Shown: piece after piece, positions 25,303 through 33,744 of the stretch | How the letters are laid out: the number at the start of each line of letters is the position of its first letter | How positions within the stretch are numbered: the first letter of the stretch is position 1 | From: Candidatus Wallbacteria bacterium | GTDB lineage: Bacteria; Muiribacteriota; UBA6191; JACPRK01 | Direction of reading: 5' to 3' | NCBI GenBank assembly: GCA_016213845.1 | Contig: JACQZN010000061.1 | Coordinates: 1 to 48,908, forward strand | DNA length: 48,908 nt | The notes under the pieces: model-generated | Databases searched by the model: none | What the model was told of the DNA's origin: nothing | What the model saw: the letters and a program-made list of their open reading frames with translations, nothing else | Made by a program: the position numbers and the translations under genes

Positions 25303-26142
25303 ATGCACGTGAAGTTCTGGGGAGTGCGTGGGTCGATCCCGGCCCCGGGACCCGAAACGAGCCGCTACGGAGGCAACACCTCTTGCGTGGAGGTCGAGAT
25401 CGAGGACGAGGTTCTCGTCTTCGACAGCGGAACCGGCATCCGCAAGCTCGGCCTCGATCTCATCAAGCGGGGCAAGAAGCCGATCGTCTGCTCGATCTTC
25501 ATCTCGCACACGCACTGGGATCACATCCAGGGCTTCCCCTTCTTCACGCCGGTCTTCATGCCGGGCAACACCTTCCAGCTGTATGGAGGCAAAACCTTCA
25601 GCGCCAGCCTGGAAGAGTGCCTCGACGGTCAGATGCAACATCCGAACTTCCCCGTGATGCTCAAGCAGCTGCAGTCGAGGCTACAGTTCCACAACCTGCA
25701 GGAGGGCGAATCGCTCACCATCGACCTCAACCCGGAGGTCTCCAGCGACGCCATCCACGTGACCTTCGAGAGACTCTTCCACCCCAACGGGGTGTTCAGC
25801 TACCGGGTGGATTACAAGGGCAAATCGATCGTCTACGCGACCGACAACGAGCCGGGCGGCCCCGAGTTCGACCGGCGGCTGGTCAAGATCGCCCAGAACG
25901 CCGACGTGCTGATCTTCGACGCGCAGTACACCCCGGAGGAGTACCCGTCGAAGCGAGGCTGGGGTCACAGCACGTGGCTGGACGGGGTGAAGATTGCCAA
26001 GCGCGCCGGCGTCAAGCAGCTGGTTCTCTACCATCACGATCCCGAGCGGTCGGATGCGCAGCTCGACGAGATCGAGGCCCAGGCACGCGCGCAGTTCCCC
26101 GGCACCGTCGCCGCCTACGAGGGGATGGAGCTCGAGCTGTAG
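25303..26142 (+). CDS. Metallo-beta-lactamase-fold hydrolase (PhnP/cyclic phosphodiesterase-like)
   Basis: The 279-residue protein opens with VKFWGVRGSIPAPGP and SRYGGNTSCVEV, the N-terminal signature of the MBL subgroup that includes PhnP-like cyclic phosphodiesterases. HTHWDH at 69-74 supplies four metal ligands. A second-shell His (FHPNG), an Asp in YATDNEPGG, and HSTW further on complete the dinuclear site. The likely reaction is hydrolysis of a phosphodiester in the cytoplasm. No phosphonate genes are nearby, so the substrate is open; related domains also act in signalling phosphodiesterases. ATG 25303, with GGAG upstream, fits both the promoter and the family start. Confidence 0.88.
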   Translation: MHVKFWGVRGSIPAPGPETSRYGGNTSCVEVEIEDEVLVFDSGTGIRKLGLDLIKRGKKPIVCSIFISHTHWDHIQGFPFFTPVFMPGNTFQLYGGKTFSASLEECLDGQMQHPNFPVMLKQLQSRLQFHNLQEGESLTIDLNPEVSSDAIHVTFERLFHPNGVFSYRVDYKGKSIVYATDNEPGGPEFDRRLVKIAQNADVLIFDAQYTPEEYPSKRGWGHSTWLDGVKIAKRAGVKQLVLYHHDPERSDAQLDEIEAQARAQFPGTVAAYEGMELEL

Positions 26143-26165
26143 CGAACGGTTTCCGGCCCGGACGC

Positions 26166-26414
26166 CTAGACCACCCAGAAGCCGAACTGGGCGGCGAAGA
26201 TCATGAAGGCGTTGAAGAGGGCGAAGGCGGCCAGGGCCAGGATGGCCAGGCCAATCGTGAGGTCGGGAATCTCGAACTCGGGCCCGAAGACAGGCGCCAG
26301 GCAGCGACGGATCGCGGCCAGGAGACCGGCGGCCGAGGAGTGACCCTGGGCGCAGAGGATTCCCTCGATCAGAAGGAAGAGACCGACGGCGGCCTGGATC
26401 GTTGCAGCGAGCAT
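26166..26414 (-). CDS. Small hydrophobic membrane protein
   Basis: This 82-residue frame encodes two strongly hydrophobic helices (about 5-22 and 53-80) separated by a short polar loop with few charges. It converges with the MBL gene (23 bp between stops) and is divergent from the metal ATPase gene. No Shine-Dalgarno site is clear. A perfect minus-strand TATAAT lies about 100 bases upstream. I know no family for it. It could belong to metal transport by position, but nothing in the sequence shows that. Confidence 0.5.
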   Translation of the reverse strand: MLAATIQAAVGLFLLIEGILCAQGHSSAAGLLAAIRRCLAPVFGPEFEIPDLTIGLAILALAAFALFNAFMIFAAQFGFWVV

Positions 26415-26519
26415 GGTTTTGCGATGAGCGGACGGGAGCGGCCAGCCGGAAGGCAGGTCTCACGAAAGCTGGCCTGCGCGCCCGGGGGAGATGCGGGCGG
26501 CTCTGCGTCCGCTCGCATG

Positions 26520-26526
26520 TATTATA
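26520..26526. promoter_or_regulatory. Symmetric -10 element between divergent genes
   Basis: TATTATA reads TATTAT on the plus strand (26520-26525) and TATAAT on the minus strand (26526-26521). It could start both the metal ATPase message, with only about 14 nt of leader, and that of the small membrane protein gene. Neither side has a good -35 box. Confidence 0.45.
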
Positions 26527-26545
26527 GTGCCCCGGCCCAGCCATC

Positions 26546-28894
26546 GTGCACACTCAGCAGCTCGACATAGGCCTCCTGATTCCCGAGTCGACCGACTGCG
26601 AGCGCTGTCTGGAGCGGCTGGAAAGCTCGCTGCTGGCCGTGCGTGGCATCGTCGAGGCGAAGGTGGACCGCCCCCACTCGATGCTTTCGCTGGTCATCGA
26701 CCCCGACGTCACGGGGCTGGAGGCGATCGAGCGAGGGGCGCGCGACGTCGGCGTCGAGCTGGCGCGACGGTTCCGACACGAGACGCTCACCCTCTCCGGC
26801 CTGGATTGCATGGACTGCGCCAGCAAGCTCGAGCGCGGAGTGGGGCGGCTCGACGGCGTGGTCTGGTGCTCCGTCAGCTTCGCCAGCTCGCAGATGCGCG
26901 TCGAATACGAGGCGGGACGGGCCGGTTACGAAGCGATCGTCCGACGGATCCGCGAGCTGGGATACGACGCGGTGGCCGACGGAGAGACCGTCGACCGCAT
27001 CCAGCGAAGCCGGCTGGCCGCGACGGCTGCTTCCGGAGCACTCCTGGCGCTGGCGGCCCTGCTGCCGGTGTCGCCCCGCGTTGAAACGGCGCTGCTGGCG
27101 CTGTCGACGATCGCGGGCGGCGGGCTCGTGATGCGAAACGGGCTGGCCGCGTTGCGACTCAGGACGGTCGACACCAATCTCCTGATGGGGCTGGCGTCCG
27201 TCGGGGCGGCCCTGCTGGGGCACTGGCACGAAGCAGCCATGGTCGTCTTCCTGTACGGGCTGGGCAACGTCCTGGAGGGACTTGCGCTCCAGAAGAACCG
27301 CGGCGCACTCCGGGAGCTCGTGGAGCTGGTGCCGAAGCAAGCGATCCGTATCGAAGGCGGCGAGGAGCGGAGCGTGGAGGTCCACGCGCTGGCCGCCGGC
27401 GACCGTGTGCGGCTGCGCCCATTCTCCCGCGTCCCGGTGGACGTGCGCGTGACGCACGGCGTGAGCCATGTCGACCAGTCCTCCCTGACCGGCGAGTCGA
27501 CTCCTCTGGCGAAGGGACCGGGTGACGAGCTGCTTTCCGGGACGCTGGTCGGCGAGGGGCTGCTCGAGGGCGAGGTGCTTCGGCCACACGGACGCGACAC
27601 GCTCAGCCAGGTGCTCGAGCTGGTGCGGATGGCCCAGAGCCGCAAGTCCCCGAGCGAGACTTTCAGCGAGAAGTTCGGGCGCATCTACTCACCGCTGGTG
27701 CTGGCCGGCGCCGCTCTCGTGGCGGCCCACGGGTGGCTCGCGACCGCGGACGCCGGCGCTGCCTGGATGCGGGCGCTGACGCTCCTGGTCGTGGCGTGTC
27801 CCTGCGCGCTGGTGATCGCGACCCCCGTGGCGGTCGCGTCGGCGTTGACGAGGGCGGCGCGGATGGGCGTCGTCGTGAAGGGCGGCGCGCACCTGGAGAG
27901 CCTGGCAAGCTGCCGGGCGATCGCCTTCGACAAGACCGGCACCCTGACCTCGGGCCAGCTCGAGGTCCTGGAGCTGACGGCGCTCGGCCAGACGGCGCCC
28001 GAAGAGCTCCTTGAAGTCGCGGCCATCGCGGCGTCCGGCTCCGATCACCCCGTCGCCCGCGCCCTATCGAGGCATGCGAGTGCGGCGGGCATCCAGCCTC
28101 CTGCGCCCGAGGAGGTGCGGTCGGTCCCGGGTGAGGGCGTCGAGGCCCGGCTCGCGGGACGGCGCCTGGCGCTGGGACGATTGGAGTTCCTGGAAGGACT
28201 CGGGTATGAAGTGCAGAGCGGGGCCCAGGTGCTGGAGCGGTTGCGCGCCCGGGCGGCGGCGATTGCCGGGGTGGGGTGCAACGGCACACTGCTGGGTCTG
28301 GTAGCGTTGGCCGACCGGCCACGAGAGCCCGCTCGCGAAGCCGTGGCCGGCCTCAAGGAGCTCGGACTGGACCCGATCGTCATGTTGACGGGGGACGCGG
28401 AACCGGTGGCCTTGGCCGTGGCGGCGAGCGTCGGAATCGACCATGTCCGGGCGGGGTTGCTGCCCGCTGGCAAGACGCAGGCCGTCGAGGAGCTGGCCCG
28501 CCGGCATGGGGCCGTCGCGATGATCGGGGACGGCGTCAACGACGCCCCGGCGCTGGCCCACGCAGCCGTGGGCCTGGCCCTGGGTGCCGCGGGGAACGCC
28601 GTGGCGATGGAGACCGCGGACGTCGTCTTCATGGGGACGGACCTGCGGGCCATCCCGCGCACGTTTGCGCTGGCCCGCAAGACCGGGCGAATCATCCGCC
28701 AGAACATGGCGGTCAGCATGGCCGCGGTAGTCGCGATGATCGGGCTGACGCTCGCAGGCTCGCTTTCATTGACGGGGGCCGTGCTGGCCCACGAAGGGAG
28801 CGCACTGATCGTGATCCTGAACGGCCTGAGGTTGCTGCTCGACATTGAGACGCCGGCCCGGGCGCCGGCAGGAGAAGAGCTGGTGCGCGCATGA
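26546..28894 (+). CDS. P1B-type heavy-metal ATPase (Zn/Cd/Co-type exporter)
   Basis: This 782-residue pump starts with GTG. Two HMA-like domains come first, with CxxC pairs at C18/C21 and C89/C92. TGES at 317-320, the transmembrane CPC at 419-421, phosphorylated Asp in DKTGT at 463-467, and GDGVNDAP near the C-terminus are all intact. The last helix reads HEGSALIVILNGLRLL; an acidic HEG in this place is found in Zn/Cd/Co-type rather than copper pumps. It should export a divalent soft metal from the cytoplasm. Its stop overlaps the start of a ZIP transporter gene (ATGA). No metal-responsive regulator gene is adjacent. Confidence 0.93.
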   Translation: MHTQQLDIGLLIPESTDCERCLERLESSLLAVRGIVEAKVDRPHSMLSLVIDPDVTGLEAIERGARDVGVELARRFRHETLTLSGLDCMDCASKLERGVGRLDGVVWCSVSFASSQMRVEYEAGRAGYEAIVRRIRELGYDAVADGETVDRIQRSRLAATAASGALLALAALLPVSPRVETALLALSTIAGGGLVMRNGLAALRLRTVDTNLLMGLASVGAALLGHWHEAAMVVFLYGLGNVLEGLALQKNRGALRELVELVPKQAIRIEGGEERSVEVHALAAGDRVRLRPFSRVPVDVRVTHGVSHVDQSSLTGESTPLAKGPGDELLSGTLVGEGLLEGEVLRPHGRDTLSQVLELVRMAQSRKSPSETFSEKFGRIYSPLVLAGAALVAAHGWLATADAGAAWMRALTLLVVACPCALVIATPVAVASALTRAARMGVVVKGGAHLESLASCRAIAFDKTGTLTSGQLEVLELTALGQTAPEELLEVAAIAASGSDHPVARALSRHASAAGIQPPAPEEVRSVPGEGVEARLAGRRLALGRLEFLEGLGYEVQSGAQVLERLRARAAAIAGVGCNGTLLGLVALADRPREPAREAVAGLKELGLDPIVMLTGDAEPVALAVAASVGIDHVRAGLLPAGKTQAVEELARRHGAVAMIGDGVNDAPALAHAAVGLALGAAGNAVAMETADVVFMGTDLRAIPRTFALARKTGRIIRQNMAVSMAAVVAMIGLTLAGSLSLTGAVLAHEGSALIVILNGLRLLLDIETPARAPAGEELVRA

Positions 28895-29634
28895 TCGAAG
28901 CTTGGTACCCGCTCCTCTTCGGCCTTCTTTCGGCCGTCGGTAACCTGGTCGGCGGGCTGCTGGTCGCCTATCGCAGCCGCCTCGACCATCTCTACCTCAA
29001 CACCTTCATGGCGCTGGGCGCCGGATTCATGCTCGCGGCCGCCTTCCTCGAGATGATCCCCCAGAGCCTGAAGCTCTCGGAGTCAGCGCCTCTTTTCCTG
29101 CTCCTGGGCTACCTGCTGGTCCACTTCTTCGAGCACTCGATCGTCCCGCACTTCCATTACGGTGAAGAGACCCACCCCGAGGAGCTCGGCACGCACGGCG
29201 TCGAGTACACCGTCTTGTTCGGGCTGCTCATCCACACCTTCTTCGACGGCGTCAGCATCGGCAGCGCCTTCCTGGTGAAACCGTCGCTGGGCGTGCTGGT
29301 CTTCGTGGCGGTCATCCTGCACAAGATCCCCGAGGGCTTCACCATCGGCTCGGTGATGCAGTCGAAGGGGCAGAGCCCGAAGATGGCCATCGCAGGCTCC
29401 CTGGCCATCGGAGCCGCCACGCTGCTGGGCGTGATAGCGACGTTGGTCTGGCTGAAGCTGGCGGTCGGCCTCTGCCTGGCCATCTCGGCGGGCGTGGCGA
29501 TCTACGTGGCGGCCAGCGAGCTGATCCCGATCGTGAACCAGGAGCGGGGTGTCCGATGGGCGCTGGTCGTCTTCGCGGGCGTGGCGTTCTTCTGGCTGAG
29601 CGAGCAGGCTCTGCACCTGGCCGGAATCGAGTGA
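28891..29634 (+). CDS. ZIP-family divalent metal transporter
   Basis: The 247-residue protein has about eight membrane helices with the two ZIP signatures: HTFFDGVSIG in helix IV and HKIPEGFTIG in helix V, which form the metal site. A short loop rich in His and Glu (HFHYGEETHPEE) lies between helices III and IV. ZIP proteins normally bring Zn, Fe or Mn into the cytoplasm. Here the gene overlaps the metal exporter gene by four bases, so importer and exporter are made together. Zinc is the most likely metal, but this is inference. Confidence 0.92.
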   Translation: MIEAWYPLLFGLLSAVGNLVGGLLVAYRSRLDHLYLNTFMALGAGFMLAAAFLEMIPQSLKLSESAPLFLLLGYLLVHFFEHSIVPHFHYGEETHPEELGTHGVEYTVLFGLLIHTFFDGVSIGSAFLVKPSLGVLVFVAVILHKIPEGFTIGSVMQSKGQSPKMAIAGSLAIGAATLLGVIATLVWLKLAVGLCLAISAGVAIYVAASELIPIVNQERGVRWALVVFAGVAFFWLSEQALHLAGIE

Positions 29635-29636
29635 TC

Positions 29637-29654
29637 GTCCCGTCTGCACGGGGC
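29637..29654 (+). terminator. Weak terminator-like hairpin after the ZIP gene
   Basis: GTCCCGT (29637-29643) and ACGGGGC (29648-29654) form a 7-bp stem with one G-U pair and a CTGC loop, directly after the stop. There is no T tract; the next promoter begins four bases later. Confidence 0.3.
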
Positions 29655-29657
29655 GGA

Positions 29658-29686
29658 TTGACGATCGGGGGGTGCCTCCCTATACT
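29658..29686 (+). promoter_or_regulatory. Near-consensus sigma70-type promoter
   Basis: TTGACG (29658-29663), a 17-bp spacer and TATACT (29681-29686) precede the gene at 29766. The leader would be about 73 nt and carries GAGGAG close to the ATG. Confidence 0.8.
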
Positions 29687-29765
29687 TCTGCGAATTTCTC
29701 CGGTGGCCCGGCGAATCATGCACCCCGGGATTCCTTCCGGAGTAAGAAAGAGGAGTTGAGGTCCC

Positions 29766-30752
29766 ATGACGGCGACGCTGCATCGCAACAGCCGAGGACT
29801 GGCGTTCTACCTGGCACTCATGATGTTGTTCTCGATACCCTTTCAGGGTATGTCCACGCAATCGTCGGCGCGGGCGGAGATCGGCGTGAAGACGCTGGTG
29901 CTGGGAGCGGCCCTGGGGGCGGGCGGGCTCTTTGCGCTCAAGGCCATGCTGGGGCCGGTGTCGGCGGTCGGCACGCTGGGCGGCGCCGGGACGGGATTCG
30001 CCACGGCGATCGGACGTGCCGCCGGCGGGTTGATGTCGGGGATCTCCTCCATAGCGTCGACGCTGGCGACGGGTGCGATGAGCATGCTGACGGGAGTCGG
30101 CCGGATGCTCTCCTCGGGGCTCTCTGGAGCAGCGACGATGGTGACGCAGCCCTGGTTCCTGGTGTCTGCGGCGGCAATCGGCGGCGGGCTGCTCGTCTAC
30201 CACTTCTACAAGAAGTCGAAGGCTGGCGGCGAGCCCGTGGCAGACAACCGGCAGGTGATGCGGCCGATGGGGTTCTTCGACCGTCTGCAGGCACGGCTTA
30301 GGAACCCGTTCGGGCCGATGCGGCCGCTGATGCCGGCCCCGTACTCGGGGGCCTACTACGGCGGAATGAGCAACTTCTACATGGGTGGACCGGCGCCTTT
30401 TGCGACGGCCAACGTCGCCTACACGGGCGGCTTCGGCTCGGCCGCTGCGAGCGCGGCGGGCGCGCAGCCGGTGACGGTCATGGGCGACGCGGCCGTCCCC
30501 GGAACGGATGTTGCGCTCTCGAACCGGGCGGCGCTGCACCCGGCGGCGCCGGCCAACTCGGCGGAGCTTGCGGCGAAGCTCGAGGAGTCGGAGAAGAACC
30601 GGCGAGCGGCCTACGAGCGGCTGGTCGAGGCGCTCCGGGGTCGGGCTTCCGAGACGGCCGGTGCGGCCGATCCGGTGGCTGCAGCGATCCGGGACTACAA
30701 GGACGCTCACCGGGAGTCGGAGAGCCTCCGACAGCAGCTGGAAGCGCGTTAG
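29766..30752 (+). CDS. Gly/Ala-rich envelope protein of unknown function
   Basis: This 328-residue protein has a predicted signal peptide (to about SARA, residue 37), then a long Gly-, Ala- and Met-rich hydrophobic region (43-115) and a clear membrane helix at about 138-155 followed by a basic stop (YHFYKKSK). A Met/Pro/Tyr-rich low-complexity middle and a charged, probably helical C-terminus (about 260-328) complete it. The glycine-zipper-like region suggests oligomerisation in a membrane. I recognise no family. It has its own strong promoter and stands 74 bp before the response regulator gene. Confidence 0.65.
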   Translation: MTATLHRNSRGLAFYLALMMLFSIPFQGMSTQSSARAEIGVKTLVLGAALGAGGLFALKAMLGPVSAVGTLGGAGTGFATAIGRAAGGLMSGISSIASTLATGAMSMLTGVGRMLSSGLSGAATMVTQPWFLVSAAAIGGGLLVYHFYKKSKAGGEPVADNRQVMRPMGFFDRLQARLRNPFGPMRPLMPAPYSGAYYGGMSNFYMGGPAPFATANVAYTGGFGSAAASAAGAQPVTVMGDAAVPGTDVALSNRAALHPAAPANSAELAAKLEESEKNRRAAYERLVEALRGRASETAGAADPVAAAIRDYKDAHRESESLRQQLEAR

Positions 30753-30806
30753 GCCCCGGGGCCGGCGCGGGTAGCGCGAAGCAACCTCTTTCCTGGCGCC
30801 ATTCCA

Positions 30807-30815
30807 TGGTATAAT
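30807..30815 (+). promoter_or_regulatory. Extended -10 promoter TGGTATAAT, almost at the start codon
   Basis: TGG then a perfect TATAAT (30810-30815) lies 11 bp before ATG 30827. A start seven bases downstream of the box would give a leader of about 5 nt, so the regulator message would be nearly leaderless, and indeed no Shine-Dalgarno site is present. Confidence 0.6.
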
Positions 30816-30826
30816 TCGCGCTCCTC

Positions 30827-32218
30827 ATGCCTGCGCCCGCTTATCAGAAGCCGATCCTGCTGGTCGACGACGACCCGCTGTTCCTCGAGACGTTGGAGGC
30901 CGCCCTGACCCAGCGCGGCTTTTCCATTGTCACGGAGAACGGCCCCGCGGGGGTGCTCGACCGGATTCGCGCCGAGGGGATCGAGATCGTGGTCAGCGAC
31001 ATGTCGATGCCCGGGATGAACGGTCTGGAGCTGCTTTCGCGCATCCGCGAGCAGTACCCGGAGGCGCTCATGATCCTCATGACGGCGTTCGGGACCGAGA
31101 AGATCGCGGTCACTGCCATGAAGCAGGGCGCATTCGACTACCTGGCGAAGCCGTTCGAGATGGACGAGCTGGGCATGATCCTGGAGCGAGCGGCGGAAAA
31201 GCTGACGCTGGTCTCGGAGAACCGCCGCCTGAGCGAGGAGCTGCGGCAGTATGTCGACCAGAGCGAGATGGTCGGCAACTCGCTGCACATCGAGCGCATC
31301 CGGGAGATCGTGCGGCGCATCGCCCCGAGCGACGTCACGGTGCTGATCACGGGGGAGAGCGGCACGGGCAAGGAGCTGGTGGCGCAGGCGCTCTACCAGC
31401 AGAGCAACCGCCACGAGCGGCCGTTCGTGAAGATCAACTGCACGGCGCTGCCGGAGACGCTGCTCGAAAGCGAGCTCTTCGGCCACGAGCGTGGCAGCTT
31501 CACCGGCGCCTACAAACGCCAGATCGGTAAGTTCGAGCTGGCTGACGAGGGCACCGTCTTCCTCGACGAGATCGGCGACATCAGCCCGGCCACCCAGACG
31601 AAGCTCCTGCGCGTCATCCAGGAGCAGACCTTCGAGCGTATCGGCGGCAAGGAGACGCTCCACGTGGACGTGCGGCTGGTGGCGGCCACGAACCGCAACC
31701 TCCAGGAGGAGATCCGCAAGGGGACGTTCCGGGAGGACCTCTACTACCGGCTGAACGTGATCGAGGTCTACCTGCCGCCGCTGAGGGAGCGGCGCGAAGA
31801 TATCCCGCTGCTGATCGAGCGGTTCCTGGAGACCTTCGCTCGCAAGTACAAGAAGCCGCGCCTGACGCTCCCGAAGGAGACGCTGGCCCACTCCATGACC
31901 TATGGTTGGCCGGGCAACATCCGCCAGCTCAAGAACTGGACGGAGCGCATGGTGGTCCTCGGATTCAACGAGAAGGAGGCCGGCTTCGACACGGAGTTCA
32001 TGAGCCTGCCCCAGAATGCCGAGAAGCCGGCGGCGGCCTCGGAGGACACGCTGGTGTCGCTGGAAGAGGCCGAGGGGCAGTACATCCAGCGGGTTCTTGC
32101 GGCGACGGGGGGTAACAAGCTGCGCGCGGCGAGGATCTTGAAGATCGATCCGAAGACCCTGCGGACCAAGTTGCGGAGATTGACGGGCGCCCCGGAGGCG
32201 ACCCAGCACGGAGGTTGA
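30827..32218 (+). CDS. NtrC-family response regulator, sigma54-dependent activator
   Basis: The 463-residue protein has the three NtrC parts. Residues 8-125 form a receiver domain with the acidic pocket DDD at 14-16 and phosphoacceptor Asp58. Residues 145-380 form an AAA+ domain with Walker A GESGTGKE at 176-183, a sigma54-contacting GSFTGA loop at 223-228 and Walker B FLDEIGD. Residues 425-455 form a Fis-type helix-turn-helix. Most family members carry GAFTGA, so Ser replaces the first Ala. It activates sigma54 promoters after phosphorylation by a histidine kinase that is not in this window. A STAS protein gene follows after 6 bp. Confidence 0.95.
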   Translation: MPAPAYQKPILLVDDDPLFLETLEAALTQRGFSIVTENGPAGVLDRIRAEGIEIVVSDMSMPGMNGLELLSRIREQYPEALMILMTAFGTEKIAVTAMKQGAFDYLAKPFEMDELGMILERAAEKLTLVSENRRLSEELRQYVDQSEMVGNSLHIERIREIVRRIAPSDVTVLITGESGTGKELVAQALYQQSNRHERPFVKINCTALPETLLESELFGHERGSFTGAYKRQIGKFELADEGTVFLDEIGDISPATQTKLLRVIQEQTFERIGGKETLHVDVRLVAATNRNLQEEIRKGTFREDLYYRLNVIEVYLPPLRERREDIPLLIERFLETFARKYKKPRLTLPKETLAHSMTYGWPGNIRQLKNWTERMVVLGFNEKEAGFDTEFMSLPQNAEKPAAASEDTLVSLEEAEGQYIQRVLAATGGNKLRAARILKIDPKTLRTKLRRLTGAPEATQHGG

Positions 32219-32224
32219 GACCCG

Positions 32225-32611
32225 ATGGCCGAGCGCAATGGCGCCCCGATACCGCTGAGAATCGTCCGGACCGACCGGGGGGGCGTGCACGTTCTGAAGC
32301 TTTCGGGGGACCTGGACAGCCAGGGTCTGCCGGCGGCCAAGACGGCGCTCTCGGAACTGCTCGACTCGGGACGCATGAAGATCCTGCTGGACGTGGAGGA
32401 CGTGGCGTTCATCGACAGCGCGGGGCTGGGGTTCTTCATCGGGACACTCAAGAAGATGAAGGAGCTCGGGGGCGAGCTGAAGCTCTACAAGCTGAACGCC
32501 TACATGCTCGGCATTTTTCGGCTCTTGCGGCTCGACTACGTGCTGGAGCTCTACGACGACATGGAGAAGGCCCTGGCCAGCTTCGACGGCGCCAAGGCGG
32601 CGCACCGCTGA
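32225..32611 (+). CDS. STAS-domain anti-anti-sigma factor
   Basis: The 128-residue protein is a SpoIIAA/RsbV-type STAS domain: VHVLKLSGDLDSQGLP opens it, and FIDSAGLGF carries the phosphorylatable Ser65. Such proteins bind an anti-sigma kinase when unphosphorylated and so free a sigma factor, or act in similar partner switching. The Shine-Dalgarno GGAGG lies inside the end of the response regulator gene, so the two are translated together. The partner anti-sigma factor is not in the window; whether it touches the ECF system at 36504 is unknown. Confidence 0.92.
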   Translation: MAERNGAPIPLRIVRTDRGGVHVLKLSGDLDSQGLPAAKTALSELLDSGRMKILLDVEDVAFIDSAGLGFFIGTLKKMKELGGELKLYKLNAYMLGIFRLLRLDYVLELYDDMEKALASFDGAKAAHR

Positions 32612-32697
32612 AACGGCCCGGGCAGGGGCAACACTTACGTGACAATTCAACTGGGCGGGCCCTCGAAAGCTGACGGGCCCTGGAAAGAGAGAGAAAG

Positions 32698-32916
32698 ATG
32701 AAGGCCGAAATCCATCCCGAAGTCCACACAGCCAAGGTCGCCTGCGCCTGCGGCGAGCAGTGGAGCACCCTCTCGACGGCCGCGGAAATCCGCGTCGAGA
32801 TCTGCTCGGCCTGCCACCCGTTCTTCACGGGCAAGCAGCGCTTCGTCGACACCGCCGGCCGCGTGGAGAAGTTCCAGCAGAAGTTCGCCAACTCCCGCAA
32901 GCGCGCCAAGAAGTAA
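32698..32916 (+). CDS. rpmE: Ribosomal protein L31 (zinc-binding form)
   Basis: This 72-residue protein of the large ribosomal subunit matches the family over its whole length: [10 protein letters not shown] start, CACG, then [20 protein letters not shown]. The CxC and CxxC pairs mark the zinc-containing form. A purine-rich GGAAAGAGAG stretch precedes the ATG. The 86-bp leader contains two GGGCCC hexamers that could pair (32656-32661 with 32674-32679), possibly for autoregulation as in other ribosomal protein leaders; this is only a suggestion. Confidence 0.97.
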   Translation: MKAEIHPEVHTAKVACACGEQWSTLSTAAEIRVEICSACHPFFTGKQRFVDTAGRVEKFQQKFANSRKRAKK

Positions 32917-32932
32917 GTCGATCCGATCGGGG

Positions 32933-32958
32933 CAGCGGGTCGAAACTTCGCCCCGCTG
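32933..32958 (+). terminator. Possible terminator hairpin after rpmE
   Basis: CAGCGGG (32933-32939) pairs with CCCGCTG (32952-32958), and CGAA/TTCG extends the stem inside after one mismatch. It lies 17 nt after the L31 stop. No T tract follows, so termination may be partial or Rho-assisted. Confidence 0.4.
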
Positions 32959-33047
32959 GCCTCGGGCGGCAGGTAGGATGATTCCTCGGAACATCGACCG
33001 TCCTGGAGGAGCGGGCTTGCGGGCCGGAGGCGGCTGCAGGCGTTGAG

Positions 33048-33716
33048 ATGGACTCCACGAGCGCAAACCGGCTGATCGTCGTCGCGTTCTTCTTCACGAC
33101 GGTGATCGCGCTGGCGTTCGCGTTCTTCTCGATGACGGGCGGCTTCCGCCAGATCGCGTTGCCGGGCTCGACTCTGAAGTTCGCCGACGACATGACCTCC
33201 GGGGCGCGGCCGGTGCCCATCGGACCGCCGGCTCCCGTGATCCGCCGGGCTCCGAGCCTGCAGGCCGGGGAGCCGTTCCGTCCGTCGACTCACGCCGAGA
33301 AGGCCGTGTTCGCCGCGCTGGAGAAGGCCGAGCGGCTCGACGCGCGGGCGGGTGCGCGCCGCCGGGAGCGTGAAGAGCTGACGGAGTTCCTGGCTTCCCA
33401 GACGGGGACGGACTTCCAGGCTGCGCTCCAGGCTGCTCGGGCCGGGAAATTCGACGAAGCTCGGGCGCTGATCGAGAAGGTCCTCCCTGGGCTTGCGGAG
33501 CAGTCGTCTCGCGTGCGGATGTACGTTCTGAAGAGCGCGGTGGGAATCTACCAACAGGCCAAAGATCGCCAGGGGCTGAAGGCCGTGTTGCAGAAGTACC
33601 TGGCAATCGTCGAGGAAGAGCTGACGCGGACGGATCTCGACCCGCGCGCCAAGGAGACGGCCGTCGAGCTCCTCGACCGGCTTGGTGACGAGATGAAGGC
33701 GGTGGACGCTGAGTAA
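33048..33716 (+). CDS. Membrane-anchored helical-repeat protein next to pseudopilins
   Basis: The 222-residue protein has an N-terminal membrane helix (about 9-30), a Pro-rich spacer (50-75), then a helical region with repeated FxxALxxARAGKFDEARALIEK-like pattern (about 110-200) that resembles TPR repeats. It is followed after 28 bp by a pseudopilin gene. Bitopic inner-membrane proteins with periplasmic helical domains are common in pilus and type II secretion systems, so an accessory role there is likely but unproven. No specific family is recognised. Confidence 0.65.
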   Translation: MDSTSANRLIVVAFFFTTVIALAFAFFSMTGGFRQIALPGSTLKFADDMTSGARPVPIGPPAPVIRRAPSLQAGEPFRPSTHAEKAVFAALEKAERLDARAGARRREREELTEFLASQTGTDFQAALQAARAGKFDEARALIEKVLPGLAEQSSRVRMYVLKSAVGIYQQAKDRQGLKAVLQKYLAIVEEELTRTDLDPRAKETAVELLDRLGDEMKAVDAE

Positions 33717-33744
33717 GCTCCGACCCGGTCTGGCGTGGGGTGGA

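Noticed and set aside
30749..32650. Minus-strand open frame of 633 codons
   Set aside because: It covers the response regulator and STAS genes, whose catalytic motifs are intact on the plus strand.
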